Assembly: GCA_013339765.2 (NCBI GenBank)
Contig: CM023448.1
Span: 331,904,941 to 331,968,940, forward strand
Reading direction: 5' to 3'
DNA length: 64,000 bases
From: Haemaphysalis longicornis
Lineage: Eukaryota; Arthropoda; Arachnida; Ixodida; Ixodidae
Below, piece by piece: positions 42,634 to 55,116 of the stretch (positions are counted from its first letter, which is position 1; every line of letters starts with the position of its first letter). Under the pieces are notes generated by a model. That model was not told the DNA's origin. It worked only from the letters and a program-made list of their open reading frames with translations, and searched no databases. A program made the translations under genes and the position numbers.

Positions 42634-45089
42634 AGTATCCCTCTGTATTGACGATAATTATATTTTTCGAAGTGCTTTCAGACGCCAAGAAATAAGTGGA
42701 AGTGTTTAGTGAGCCCTTCTACAGGGTCTTTTTAAATGTGTAACTAGCCATCTATTCAGCTAGTGCTTCTCACCTATTAAAGCAACGTGGCTGCCTGAAT
42801 ACTTTACTACAGGGTGGCTTGGTTATCAAAAAGAAAGAACAAAGCTATAATCGTAAAATAATGACAAAGGCGTGCACTATAAAAAATACCTGTGGTTTTG
42901 TTTCTATGCACCCACCCGAAAGACCAGCCATTTTATACGAACGGGAGGAAATAGTCTAATCACGAGGGCCAGCTCACGATTTGAATTAAGAAGGTGCTCT
43001 GCGCCATGATATTATAAAATGAAAGCATAATCTTTTGGACTTGAACCATTACGTATACCGCAGAAATTTGAAGAGGACAGATGCAGTTTAAGTATACTGC
43101 AGCTTCATTCTTCAATATTACTCATTGAAGGTCGACCATGAGTACTTTTTAAATCCTCGCAGTGCATGTTCAGAAATAAAGTACTACATAACACTCTGGT
43201 TTAAAATACAAGCGTACACCGAATTATCACACAAATTGAAAGCTACCGTTAAAAGAATCAACTGCGACTCATAAAGATGCGGTATTGAACCACTAAGCTA
43301 ATAAATATATAATATAACCATACTCTTCCACAGGCCTCGAATTTTCGCAACCTACACAGTGCAGTTTTGTTCCTCGCACTTTACCTCAGCCATGTACCTT
43401 CCGATTTAGAACACTTATTGGTGTTATTTTCTGTACACGCCAAAATGTTTAGAGTTTACATGTGTTTAAAAATTGCGGTAGACCCACTCGTGACTTTGGG
43501 CTGTTTCGATTGCCTCCTAGATTATATGCGCTTACTTTGATTGCTTCTTTCGTCGTTGAGTTGTTATGAAGCCATGCAACCGCACAGCTGAACATTTTGC
43601 TACTTTACGAGTGTATGTTTATGGCGTTTAAATATGTGTAGAGGTACCAAACTCATCTACCTTTAGTCTAGCTTCCTTTTAACCTTTGTCTGACAGAAAA
43701 ATATAGCAAAAGAAATGCTAACAACTAAATAACCACTGAATAAATTTATTTGTGCTGGTGGAAATTCTGAAACTTTTGTAAACGTTAAACGTAGCTCAAA
43801 CTTTTGCACCTTAAAATTTGTAACCACCTTGGAAGGAAGCTGTGCATTCCTTGAAAATACTTCTTCAATCTTGCAGATGTTCTCACGCTCTGAAAATTGC
43901 CTCAAGGCATCGGGAGAGCCGAGGTTGTAAGCTGCGAACCTGGCTCCGGGCAATCGACGACATGAACTCACGAGAAAACGGTATTCCGATGTCGAGCTCA
44001 GACCGAGTACGAACGAAACGCTTTGTTCGCGGCTCAAGAAAGTGGGACTACTGCCATTTCAGTTAAGCCCCTGCGGGAAGTATTTCTTACGTGTAATCAG
44101 GGCCAAATAACTCCAGGACACTGTTTCAGCTATCACGGTTCATTCATCCGCAGCCTAGTGCGTGCTCTCGCCTTGTTTCGTGTTCGTAAGTAATGCAGCT
44201 CACGTCAGGACGTCATATCCCCACGAGTAGCAGGTGCCTAGGGGCCGAGGGCCTAGCTGCCGAGAAATTAATTTTGGTGAGGGAACCCGGGTTCTGGAAA
44301 CTTTTTCACCGGCTGTACGAGGGGATATTTTGAACACCTGGAAGCACCGTACACTTAAAACCCGCTGTCTGCATAACCGTAACGCAGCTGAATGACCAAT
44401 CCTTGCAGTTCTCAAAGGGAGGAGTAATCACTTTTATTGCGCCTTTCTAAACGGCCCAGGGGGAAAAGCGGGTCATTCAAGAAGCATGGTTTGACCCGAA
44501 AAAAGAAGACCATCAGCAATGCAAGCATGACGCTTTGCATTGCGTGATGTCGCAGCAAATAAGCATTTCGAGCACACTTGCTGAGTAATTTTTTAGTTTT
44601 ATTGTGTGTCAGGCTTTGGTACTCTCAAGAATGGTTTCCTTAAATGCAGAGGTTTCTTATCAAGGTGCGTGTGCCAAAGGTTTTCTTAAGACCGAGGAGT
44701 AAAGTTGGTAACACTTTATAAACGTACCAATCGTTTATTAAGCCCATAATTGCACATCTATAATTCTCAAGAAATGATATGCCTCAACGGCGCAAAATTA
44801 TTACTAATATCCGAAAGGCCCCAACGTTAATGTGTAATGCGCGCTGTCCTTCCCTGGTACATGACTTCGTAGACAAACGATAATAAAGTGCGTTGCAGCA
44901 GTAAGCATTTTGGGGAACGCTCGCAGACAAAAAAAACACGTTGAAAGTATTGTTTTCGTGAGCGTGTCGGGTGCAAGCGACCCCTCGGGTATGTTGTAAA
45001 TATGCGCCCTGACTTTCACCAAAGGCGACTATTCCTGTAGGAGCTGCGTACACGGAGACATTCGCCTCGAGAGTGCCGTTTCAAGCAAT
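42634..45089. other. No recognised gene
   Basis: Mostly AT-rich. The longest frame (43663-44037 minus, 124 residues) has no motif I recognise. Confidence 0.45.
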
Positions 45090-45800
45090 GTTGACAACGC
45101 CGTGGAAGAGGACATCCCATGCTACGGGAAAAAAAAAAGTAGTGCACCCCAGCGTTTTACTATTATTATTGTCGCCAAACAAAAAATGCCCAAGAAGGGT
45201 GCGCGAGCAGAAGAAACGAGGGGCCGCTGCCGCCACGTGCAGCTGACCACGAGGATGGCGGTGTCGCGCAGGCAGCGATGGCCACCGAGAATCGCTCTCT
45301 CGAGAGCGCCGCGCTAATGGCGTCTAATGTCCCTGCCCGGTGCCTCCGCATTCTTTCTCTTTGCCGCTACTCCTCCGTTCTTCGTCTCAGGCGACTTCGC
45401 CAGCAGGCCGTGATCAAAGGCAGCACGCGGGCGGCTTTGAACTCCACTCGCAATTCTCTCTCTTTTCTTCCTTCTATTTGGCGACCGCTTTTCTTCGTCT
45501 TCCTTCACAGCCGTGGAGCGCTCTTTATGTTCGAACAAGTAGCCCGCCTTGCATTCGCGACTGGCGCGGGAGGTTAAAAAGGGGCTCTCGTAATGAGAAG
45601 CCTCGAGAGCGGGCTAGAAGGCGGGTATATGCCCGCGAACAAAACGCGTCCATTGGACGGCGCGCGTATTGCAAACGAGCCTGATCAAGCCGTGCCTTGT
45701 CAGGGATCTCAAAACTTAGTACAAGACACGCTAGCTTTGCAGAAAAAAATCAACACGGAAGGTTGGCGTGCCTTTTTCCTCCTCTGGTAATGACGGTGAC
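45090..45800. other. GC-richer block without recognised gene
   Basis: Overlapping frames in several phases (for example 45340-45684 plus). CpG-rich between about 45200 and 45670. Possible regulatory island. Confidence 0.35.
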
Positions 45801-48275
45801 ACTTACAGAGTGGAACTACTGAAAGCCACGACAAGACGTGGAACTGTATGTCCTTCCCCTTGAACAAGACCGCGCCGATGCATACGTCGGGTTTGCAGAG
45901 TAATGACGCCGCTAGATGGTGCTCCCTCTTTCTACCGTTTTTTTTTTCTTCTTCTTACCTCTTCTGATTGCGGTCTTGATACGCAACTTGTTGCTAACTG
46001 ACGTAAAATGGTGCCCGCCCAGCAGCTTCTCTGGGCGTTTCTCCAGAACAAAAAATATAACGAAAGCAAAGAAAAGGGAACAAGAACGATCTTCTTTCTT
46101 TCTTTTTTTTTTTTTGCGGATGTGTGTGGAGTGGGAGGGGTGCTGAGTTTCGAGTGCATGAACTAAACGCAGGGAGAAGTCATTGTCGCAAAAACAAAAA
46201 CGGTTTCAAAATAAGCCTGTCGATGCATTTCCTGGACAATATTTCATGACAGCATGAGGAGTTTTTTTGAAGGGTTCCACTAAAATGCTGAAATTCAGCA
46301 AAAAAAGTAGAAAAAAAGGAGCACCGGGGGGCGGGGGTTGCAACCAATAGCCGCCGCTTTAAAGCGGCTTAATAGCGGTCTCCCGGTTTTCTGGTTTCCT
46401 ATCTTTCTTTTTTCTTTTTTGTTATCGCTCGTTATGCCCGCCAAGGAATGCTTCACACGCACGCGCTGGACCAACTCTGGAGCAGCAAAAGATGCACAGA
46501 CTTCACCAATCGAGCAGACTGCGCCTACACCAATGCACTGTCTTACGCAATGCTTCGCGGATAATTTTATGCACGCCTCAGATTACCGTTTGAGATGGCT
46601 TTTAAGCCAAGCAAGCGAGGGGATCGGCAGGATCGGGTCGCTGCGGTAACGGCCTCAGTAGCAGGGGAAGTGGCATCATCAGCATCAAAAGCTGGGGAAT
46701 TTAGAGTAGTTTAGGTATCAAATCTTTTAGCACTGCTGTCCTTTTTTTTCATCAACGCGTGAGGTATAAATATGTTCTAACACAGATATGTGCGCGCCAG
46801 AATCTCACAGCATTGCTTTCTTTTTGTTGTGGAAAGTATTTCCGCACGCTAGTTTCGGTTTCAATATCGGCCGGTCCTGCGGCGTACCATGCCGAATGGC
46901 GTCACATACTGCCTGAAGGGCTCGACGTGGCTGGACCCGACCCTCAGTGGTCAATTGAGTTCGTAAAGCGGTGACCCAGCAACACGTAGAAATCCGTGAC
47001 GTAGCTTTTTCTTTTGTGGGAGAGAGAATTCGTGACGCGTCGCGACAACGCTTTACATGGCACACTGCGCTACAAGCTGCGATTTCGGTGCGCCTCTCGA
47101 ATTGAGAAAGCTGCGCCGCATTTATTTTGCGTTGTAAAAAAAATATGCACAAGACATTCCCCACAGTTTATTGTTTGAAAACATTTCTCGCCGACCACAC
47201 GGAAAGCAGACATAATGCATGTTTTTGGCAACTACAATTACTCTCAAACAAGAAACAGATTTCAAAATACTTTTTAGCCCGCATACATGCCATACAGAAA
47301 AATACAGCTAGACGTAAGCCGCACCACGGTTTTGAATACGAAAAAGAAAAAGATGTAGTTATCGGATGGGACCACCTGCTATTTGTCCTCATATGTTTCA
47401 AAACGAAGAAGATTTATTACCCGTGTGTCCTCCAGTTACCGTTGTCGGATTTCTCATCTGTCAATATTTTCGGTGGCTTGCAATGCATTTAACAGCACTA
47501 AAGACTTCTTTTCTTCTCTCTTTGAGAGATTAGATATATGCGTGGTCGTTGCAGCTATAGCGGGGGCGGTAATCTTCAAAGTGCACTCCCGTTTAATAGA
47601 CTGATGAGGAAAGCGTAAAAACTGCGCAATTTTTTTTTCGTCCGTGTGGTAAATCTTGGTGTTGCCTGTCTTAAGAGCGCTTGCGAAGGCTAAAGTGAGG
47701 GTAACATAGAGGAAGCCCCTCAACGACACGCTTCTTTGACAGCCAACACCATACGAAGCGTGTTTTGCTTCCCGGAGTATTTATGAGCAAAATCAATATA
47801 AACGAAGCGAGGTTTCTGAACAGCGGTTTTTCTCGCTCGTGCTTTCAACAAAAAAAGAACGAGAAATCAAAACACGAACTCTGCGGACAAAAGATTCAGG
47901 AATGTACGTCGCTTTGTGCTTTTATGCACTTAGCCGCCGGATCCTTCGAAACGTTCTCTCTACTAAAGCGCTGCTGATAACCTCTTCACCCACAATGGGG
48001 ATTACACGTGAGCGCTTACGCTCGTACCGTTATCGCCAAATCTTGGCCGTTGATTGAGCCTGAATTGTTTTATCTTTTTTCTCGAAGTACAATCTTTTCC
48101 TATGCTTTCTGTCTCGTAACACAACAATAATATTTGGAAAGTAGACTTCTTGGGCGTGTGTTAAATTAGTTCAGGTCGTTAAACCCACTAATAACGTGAC
48201 TAACATGAAGACAGAAAAAAACGCACTATTGTACAGAGAGCTCTCTTTGGCTCGCAACATTCCCGCGTGACTTTA
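45801..48275. other. No recognised gene
   Basis: T-rich and A-rich runs (45938-45948, 46107-46117). Short frames only. Confidence 0.45.
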
Positions 48276-48521
48276 CCCCCCCCCCCCCCCCCCCCTTCAC
48301 ATTTCTTCCTGAACCTGAGTGCTAGAGCACACATATAGAACATTCGTCTGCACGTAGCTGATTGCTCAGTGCGGTATCTCATTTTACATATCGCCTGGAA
48401 TGAAGGTTGCAGGTCAAGCAACATCATGTGTGACAACAAAATAAAAGCTTATTTCTGGAAAAACACCTAATTTGCACAAATGGCGTCACTTTTGTTATCA
48501 TTCATTCATTCATTCATTCAA
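48276..48521. repeat. Poly-C tract and (ATTC)n
   Basis: C20 at 48276-48295 and ATTCATTC repeats at 48499-48521. Confidence 0.9.
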
Positions 48522-48615
48522 ATGGCAGCAACATTCTCAGTTCGCTTATGAAGGGTATACGTGCCAAGTGGCAGTAAAATGAGTCCAACGATCCGTAAGC
48601 ACTTCTTACCAGATC

Positions 48616-49084
48616 TGAATGCGAAAGCATTAACGTCCAATTGAACGCTTTCTGACATGGTGCCGAAAGGATATTCCAGTATTGCGGGCGCCGCCATGGA
48701 GCAGAACCGGCCGAGGCGCCGGCAATGACTGAGGCGACGCGCCACGCGAGCGCCCTGGATCACTGGTTACTGCTGGGCCGTTTGGTAAGGGAGGCTCTTC
48801 GTTTTCGTTTCGCACGCGGTGTTCCGACGGTGACATCATGCACCCCACTGCGGAGGCGCGACGCCCTCCCGGCTTCACGGCTTCTGCGGCGAAGCATCTG
48901 CGTTGCCATGCTCTTCCGAGTGTTTCATTTCTGAAGCGCGCCCGTTTTAACCTCGAGCGGCGCGTGCTTGATGTACCGCATGAAGCGTCACGGCCAACGG
49001 GTATTTCGATGTCACTTTGCTGCTACGGACACCAACACGGGCTCTTTCGCCCAATGGGCCGTTTAATGCTCTCGCATTAAAACA
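48616..49084. mobile_element. Candidate TIR miniature element
   Basis: The left end reads TGAATGCGAAAGCATTAACG then TCCAATTGAACG. The reverse complement of the right end reads TTTTAATGCGAGAGCATTAA then ACGGCCCATTGGGCG. About three quarters of the first 32 positions agree. The interior (about 470 bp, GC-rich) has no transposase. The target duplication is unclear. Confidence 0.5.
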
Positions 49085-50470
49085 GTAACCTGCTGCACGT
49101 GGGGAGATAATTTCGATTCTGTGCTTACATCACTGTTCTGCGCCGTCACGCGCAGGCAGTGAAGAGCAAATGGCGCGCTTCAACGGCACTGTCTTGCATT
49201 AAAGCTCACCATCCCTTACGTTTCTGTTCAAATCAAAGCCTTTTTCAAGCTTTACCGCTGCTGAAATTGTTTGTGGTGTACTTTCGACTACTACTCGTCA
49301 CGTGACTTTGAACTGTAGAATCACTGTTGTTTGTGACCATTAATTGCCCGCAAAATACTTTTCCGATAACTAGCACTGTTTTAATCTCTTACGGGAATTT
49401 TTGGACTATAAGTAATGACAGACATGGCATGTCGCGCAACGCAGACACTCATAAAGTTTCTTCGGGACAATGGACTCGACAGAGTGCTGTAAACGCTCGG
49501 TAAAATGACCGTTTCGCCAGATTTTGTGTGAACGTCCGGTAGAAGAGTGTTTGAACAGTTATGTGTCTGGGAGAGATCTTTTGAAATCCCCTTCATCTCT
49601 ATATAGTGTAAAAAGTCGTGCAGCTAGTCCGCAACTGACCTCGCCACGTCATTATAGAGCTGTCATTCTCAAAGCAAGAGCGACCTCAGCCTGTTCTCGC
49701 GCATAGTGAGTGAGTAGCACATAAATTTGTACCAGAAATGACGAACTTGCCATCAATATTCGGTATTTTTGCCATAGGAAAAAAATGGAGGGGGGCGGGG
49801 AGCTGGAACAACAAACGGAGGCCAAGGTACATTAATGTACGAACAATATCTTCAAATACGACAGCTTTTATTACAGTTTCTTAAAATAAGGTAGGTTGAC
49901 AGACGTTTAGCTCCTAATGAAATCGTCAAGAAGAAGCGGGATCGACACGATTACACCACTGACTTTATTTAAGTATAATGAAAGCGAATCCCCTCTTTCG
50001 AGCACGGTGCGCCTAGCATTAGTACCATCCCATTTCGAAATACTTCAGGTTTACCGAAGACCCCAGCAGTTTTTTTCCTTTATCAGGTATACTTTTAACC
50101 AGTCGTAAAAAAAGAGAACTCGGCATCGCTTGAACTTCTGCAAGTTAGTGCAATACCCTTGAAGAACTAAGCTCTCAGCCTCGCAAGCAGTCCAATTTGG
50201 CGCGTATTTCGGAGAGATAAGTAGACCTCCTCTGTTTGCGAAGCAAAGGTCAACAAAGTGGTTACGGCAACAAAAGGGGCACCGAAGCAGCTCCTGAATT
50301 GCGTGTCATTAAAAAGGCGCGACCCGGGGGCGTACAAGAACACACACCGCACAACCAAGTGAACGAAGCCGACACACAGAAGACGAGATGGCATCTACGT
50401 GAGGCCGAGACACGCGATCATCCAATCAGCAAGAAGGTGGAGGATAGAGGAAGAAGAGAAAGAGCAAAGG

Positions 50471-50477
<7 letters not shown>
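49085..50477. other. No recognised gene
   Basis: Short frames only. Confidence 0.45.
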
Positions 50478-50501
<24 letters not shown>

Positions 50502-51265
50502 CCGGGTAGGCGGAAGGAGAGGGTCTGCAAACAGGGTGCCAACTCAATTTTCGCGACGGCTGGGCGCAGAGTGGGCTGCACGCGAAGCGGAGAAGGATGC
50601 GCTGCTTGGAAGACTTGGTGCGCTGCAAACGCCGGCCGCGCGGTCTTCGCGCCCAGTGCAGCGCTGGGTGGCGCTGGCGGAAGCGAACGGTGGAAGCCGC
50701 AATACAGGAGCAGGGCGACGGCGGCGGCCAACGGGGCGCGACAAAGGCCCGCTAACCCCGCGGGCTCAATCCCTCACGGTCGGGGCCCATTTCCGTTAAT
50801 TACAGCGGCTGAGGCCCAAATTACGGCGAGAATAATTAAGCCGAAAATCGCAAGCGCCGCAGGAAAAGCGGCCTAGCAGTGATCCCGCTCAAAGTGCCGC
50901 GCGGGTTCGGGTCGCACGCGGTCCGCATCGCGGTCAAGAGAAGAAGAAACAACGCCCGCCAGCCCGTATGCCCCGCGGCGGAGGAAATCGCAGGGAAGTT
51001 GCTCATCCGTCAAGCGGCCGACGTGACCAGCGGGCCTTCCGCACGCTAGCCCCGCCGGCCAATCACTGGTCGCAGGTGGCGCGCTGCGGCCGCCGGCCCC
51101 CCATACGTCTCGGGGCCGGCCGTTCCTCATCTCCGCAAAGCCCCCGACAAGCGGCAGCGCCGAAAACGACTCGAGCCGCCAAACTCCCGCCGCACCGCCA
51201 GGGTGTCTCGAGATGTCCTGAAAGATCGCTCCTCCCGCCACCGCCGCCATTTCGGTGGGGGCCCG
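50478..51265. other. (GA)n tract and strongly GC-rich island
   Basis: (GA)n at 50478-50501, then a CpG-rich island to about 51265. Open frames run in most phases (50236-50799 plus, 187 residues; 50873-51250 minus). AT-rich homeodomain-type motifs (GTTAATTACAGC at 50793 and AATAATTAAGCC at 50831) interrupt it. This could be a promoter or enhancer region. No transcript evidence. Confidence 0.4.
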
Positions 51266-53991
51266 TGTTCGCCCATTCTAAAGGGGAAAACAGCTATTAA
51301 TCAGCTAGCGCAGCTCCTTCTCTTCTATTCCAAAAGAGAAAGAAAAAGTCTACACGCTACTCCTCCTCTCAGCCGTCTCCTTGTCATATAAATGACCCTG
51401 GGTGTAAAATTTATCCTCCATCGCATCTAAACATTCAGGATCTGCGGGCAGAACTTTGTTCTTGAATGTACATTTTTAATTTAAAACGGGACTGCGTATA
51501 GGTACACTTACAAGCAAGGAACTGCCAAATTTGTTCCGAAAGGAGTTCACAGTAGCAGTGCTACGGCTCACTCCTGACCCACACCCAAGCAGGAAACTAC
51601 TGTTTTCGCGAACTTCGAACTATTTCATTAGCGCGGAAATATTTGAAAACCAGGAGTCATTACTAAAACTGCCTTTTCATTCCCGCGGGAGTGAAACTGC
51701 ATTTTCATGCAGCGGGAGCCTTCAGAAAGTGCCAAGACATAAGATCGCCGTGTACTCACTTTTCGCTCAGCTCGGCCTTGATGGCGTGACCTGAAAAACA
51801 CACAAAAGTAACGTCAGCTGCTTCCTTGTGCGTACAATGACAAAGAAACACAGGTGTAAGAAAGACACACAAAGTACTTCAAATCTGAAACCTTTCTCAG
51901 CCAAAGCGACACCTGGCCCGGGTAACGAGGTGCGCCGCAGAGAAAGGTAGCACGCTAGATTAAACCCCTGGGATCTTTTAACGTGCAGCAAGCGTCATTT
52001 TCACAGGAGCTTTCATTTTACTATTACGTTGAGAATTCAGCACCTCGACTGGAAATTGAACTCGTGCCGTCATGCTCATCTGCAGAAAAGCCAAACATGT
52101 GCTAGAAATTCGCCAATCTGAAATCGGGCTCACGACACCACAGGATTACGTGGATAAAATATGTAGAAATGTGAAAAAAATGACGCAGTCTGCTGTCCGT
52201 AAACACCAGCGAATAGTCGTGTTATAATTTTACATTGCCATAAACCCTGGGCTCCACAGTGTCCCACACACTGCGTGCATTGTAAATGTCTTAGAGATGG
52301 CTACAGAAACGGGTTCCACCAGAAACATAAAGTTAGTACAGTAGAGGGGGAGGCAACGCGGGCACAGGTTTGGCGAAAGAATCAAGCAAACGCAGCTCGA
52401 GACCTTACTGTTCACCTTCGAAGGAGGGACGGAACGTTACGTGCTCCTCCGCACGTGTGGGGTCAGTGGAGGAGAGGACAGTTCACGTGTTGGCGCTGTT
52501 AGCCTTGACCACAAGACCACCGGTAGATCCTTATCTGTCTAGCTTGAGCAGGAAAAGTCAAAGAGCGGGGAGGTTGGAAAGGTTGCTGCTGTGAAAGGGA
52601 AAGGTTGCTGCGTGAGATTTGAAATAAAAGCTGTTTAAAAAAACGGATGTAACTTGGTGTTTTCCATCGAACGCTATACGTGCAGTAACACTGGCCCTCT
52701 GAGTCCTAAGGAAGTATTTAGCGCAGCCGCATCCCAAAGTGGCAATACAGGGACTTTCCTTCGCCGTGCTCCTGAACCTGCGTAGGGAGACGCGTGCGTA
52801 TAGTTTGGCGCCGCGCCCTTACTGATGGAGCCGATAACCGATAAGTGTTACACAACCTTATCCACCTTTCCTCGCGCGGGAAATTAATGGATCCTGTCGG
52901 CAAAAATTTCCGCGGACATAGGGAGATTCAAGACAACAGAGTATGACAGAGTGCGTGTGACGAGGTGGACGATCGGCAGACAATGCTGCTGATAAAGCGA
53001 ACAAACTTGACCGCTGAGGAGGTTAGAACGCAAAACACTGTTGGCACAATATGTGAGAAGCGTGCGAGAAACGCCACGTTGCAGGCTGCTCAAGACAGAA
53101 TAAGGAGCGCGCATCAGGTGGGGCCACATGTATGCCAGGGAGGAAAAAAAAGGTGCTAACGCATTCTTAAAGATACGCCAGTGGACCTTTCTTTTTTTCG
53201 CTTTTCAGTAGCACTCTAAACATTTTAGAGTCATTTACCGCATGTGTATCAAAAGTGAGACTGTCGAACGTTTGTGTTGGCAGGCGAAAAAACGGCAAAC
53301 CACAAAAGAACACGCGAACAAAACTGCGCCCACAAACAGCACGTTCGACGACAGTAAGGCAGCGAACAAGTAATATTTTCAATCACTCCACATTATTTAT
53401 ACTCGAGCTGGTAATTGTTGTTAATTTATTGTTCGTTTTCGTCCTTATGCATCATAAATGTATACGCTCAAGCATGTTAACTTCGAATTGTTTTCACGCA
53501 TTTCTTGAACTACGCGACCAAGCACAGTAACATTTATGATAAGTGGAGCAAAACCTTTGATTGCAATCACTTGCTAATTTGTGTATTATATAGGTCCAGT
53601 TAAAATGGTGCGATAGCTGTGGCACAAAAAAACAAATCAGTGGAGGGCCAACGATTGCAGTGCTTCGCGCTTGATCTACTCTGCTCTGATGGTGCTTCTG
53701 CGTGGGGTTTTTTATGTCTATGTTCATTTTTCTTTTCGCGTGGCTTTCTGCTGTGCACGTTTCAGTATTTCGACAAGGTATATATTTAGGTGACCATTGT
53801 GGTTAAGAACACAAAGCATGCACTGCTTACAGTCTATCACTAAGGGTGAGTTCAGTCATTATTAAGCTCTTTTACTTCCGATCCAAGTACTTGAGGTAGT
53901 GTGAACAATTGAGCAAACTTTATTCAACCATTCATTTGTTCCTTACTTGTCTCCTCCTTATAATGCAAGTTGTACCGAAGGACTGTTGTGT
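51266..53991. other. No recognised gene
   Basis: Short frames only. A plus-strand frame at 52275-52502 is rich in cysteine at its start but matches no known finger pattern. Confidence 0.4.
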
Positions 53992-54262
53992 AGCTCCAGG
54001 TTGTACTCGCCGCTGTGGCTCAGTGACTATGGCGTTGTGCAGCTCAGCCCAAGGACGCGGGCTCGTTTTTCGGCCGCGGCGGCCGCTTTTGTGATGGAGG
54101 CGAAAAGCGAGAACGTCCGTGTGTTCGAGATTTAGGCACACGTTAAAGAGCCCCATGTGGTCAAAATTAATCCTGAGCCCTCCACCGCGGTGCTCCTCAT
54201 AGCGCAGGTGTAGCTTCGGCGCGTTAAGTTCTACAATCAATAAATCAGTTCCAGGTCGTATT
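53992..54262 (+). mobile_element. Ruka-like SINE, full-length but old
   Basis: Imperfect 16-bp flanks AGCTCCAGGTTGTACT (53992-54007) and AGTTCCAGGTCGTATT (54247-54262) differ at three positions. Between them (54008-54246) lies a whole SINE with box A (TGGCTCAGTGACTATGG), a damaged box B (GGCTCGTTTTTC) and the body (GATGGAGGCGAAAAGC, GGTCAAAATTAATCC). It has only a short AATC-like tail. Flank and body divergence both suggest an older insertion. Confidence 0.82.
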
Positions 54263-54588
54263 CTTAGGGTACTCTGCTTCTAAGGTAGGGAAACAAGCAC
54301 TCTGGGGGTGCTTCCCTTGAAATATGTGCAACGCGGGGCGCGATTGGTTCCATAGGTATACTTCGGGTCCTATGGGGTATATAATAACACGTTCTACGTT
54401 CTTCATATTGCGATCTAAAATTGCGTATTTTGCCCCCAAAACTGTCTTTCTAGCAGTGACTGACTACAGCGGCGCAGCCGACTCTGAAGGTACTCGATGT
54501 ACTCCAGTGAAACCCACTTTAAAAAATTTCGTTTTTGTAAGGTTGGCTCTTAAAAATTTCTTTTGTGTATTGCACCGATGTTTCACAG

Positions 54589-54727
54589 CAGTTAATGAGC
54601 CACGAAAGAAAGCCTACCAGGAGTCTGCGTACGTGCGACAGATGACATCAGCATTCTTTACAGCCGCCAAAACATTCAACAAAAAAACTGGGGTTGATTT
54701 CTCTGTCATAGGAATCAGTAAAACACG
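54589..54727 (+). CDS. Candidate host exon (unrecognised)
   Basis: A possible acceptor (GTTTCACAG, ending 54588, with TTTCTTTTGTGT upstream) and a perfect donor (CAC|GTAAGTG at 54728) bound 139 bases. They are open in one frame with protein-like composition: NEPRKKAYQESAYVRQMTSA followed by FFTAAKTFNKKTGVDFSVIG. The frame is also open upstream to 54324, so the start of the exon is uncertain. It could equally be a piece of a decayed transposon. No family recognised. Confidence 0.3.
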
Positions 54728-54810
54728 TAAGTGAAATGTGCAGCGAAATCTGCAGCTGAGCATGATTTGCGGGTCTTGTGTGTGTGCGTGGCAAGCGACG
54801 TCCTTGTGGC

Positions 54811-55116
54811 AGGTTGCTTCGGCAAAGGTGTACTCGCGTCATTTCCGTGACGGATACGACGTCAATGAAATCTCGGGGTATCACGGCATAAAACACTTTG
54901 TTGTTAAAATATGAAACCCGAAAATGAACAACCCTAAGTATAACATACTCTTTAGTACTAAAGGTTGCTTCTCCGCAAGAAGACCCCGTGTGCAGGGGTG
55001 CACCCTTTACAGGCCGCTTGCTTCGTTGTACTGGCGTCACTTCCGTGACGGATATGACGTCAGCAAAATCTTCGTGTATCCGGGAATAAAACACTTTAGT
55101 GTTAAAATGTTGAATA
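54811..55116. repeat. Direct duplication of an 88-bp block, 198-bp offset
   Basis: Blocks at about 54830-54917 and 55028-55115 match along their length (CGTCATTTCCGTGACGGATA against CGTCACTTCCGTGACGGATA; ATAAAACACTTTGTTGTTAA against ATAAAACACTTTAGTGTTAA). The second block holds a perfect CRE-type octamer TGACGTCA (55055-55062); the first has CGACGTCA. Between the blocks, GGTGCACCCTTTACAG (about 54996) recurs at about 10018. Confidence 0.85.

Noticed and set aside
50236..50799. 187-residue plus-strand open frame
   Set aside because: It crosses a GA microsatellite and a CpG-rich island, with frames open on both strands. No domain seen.
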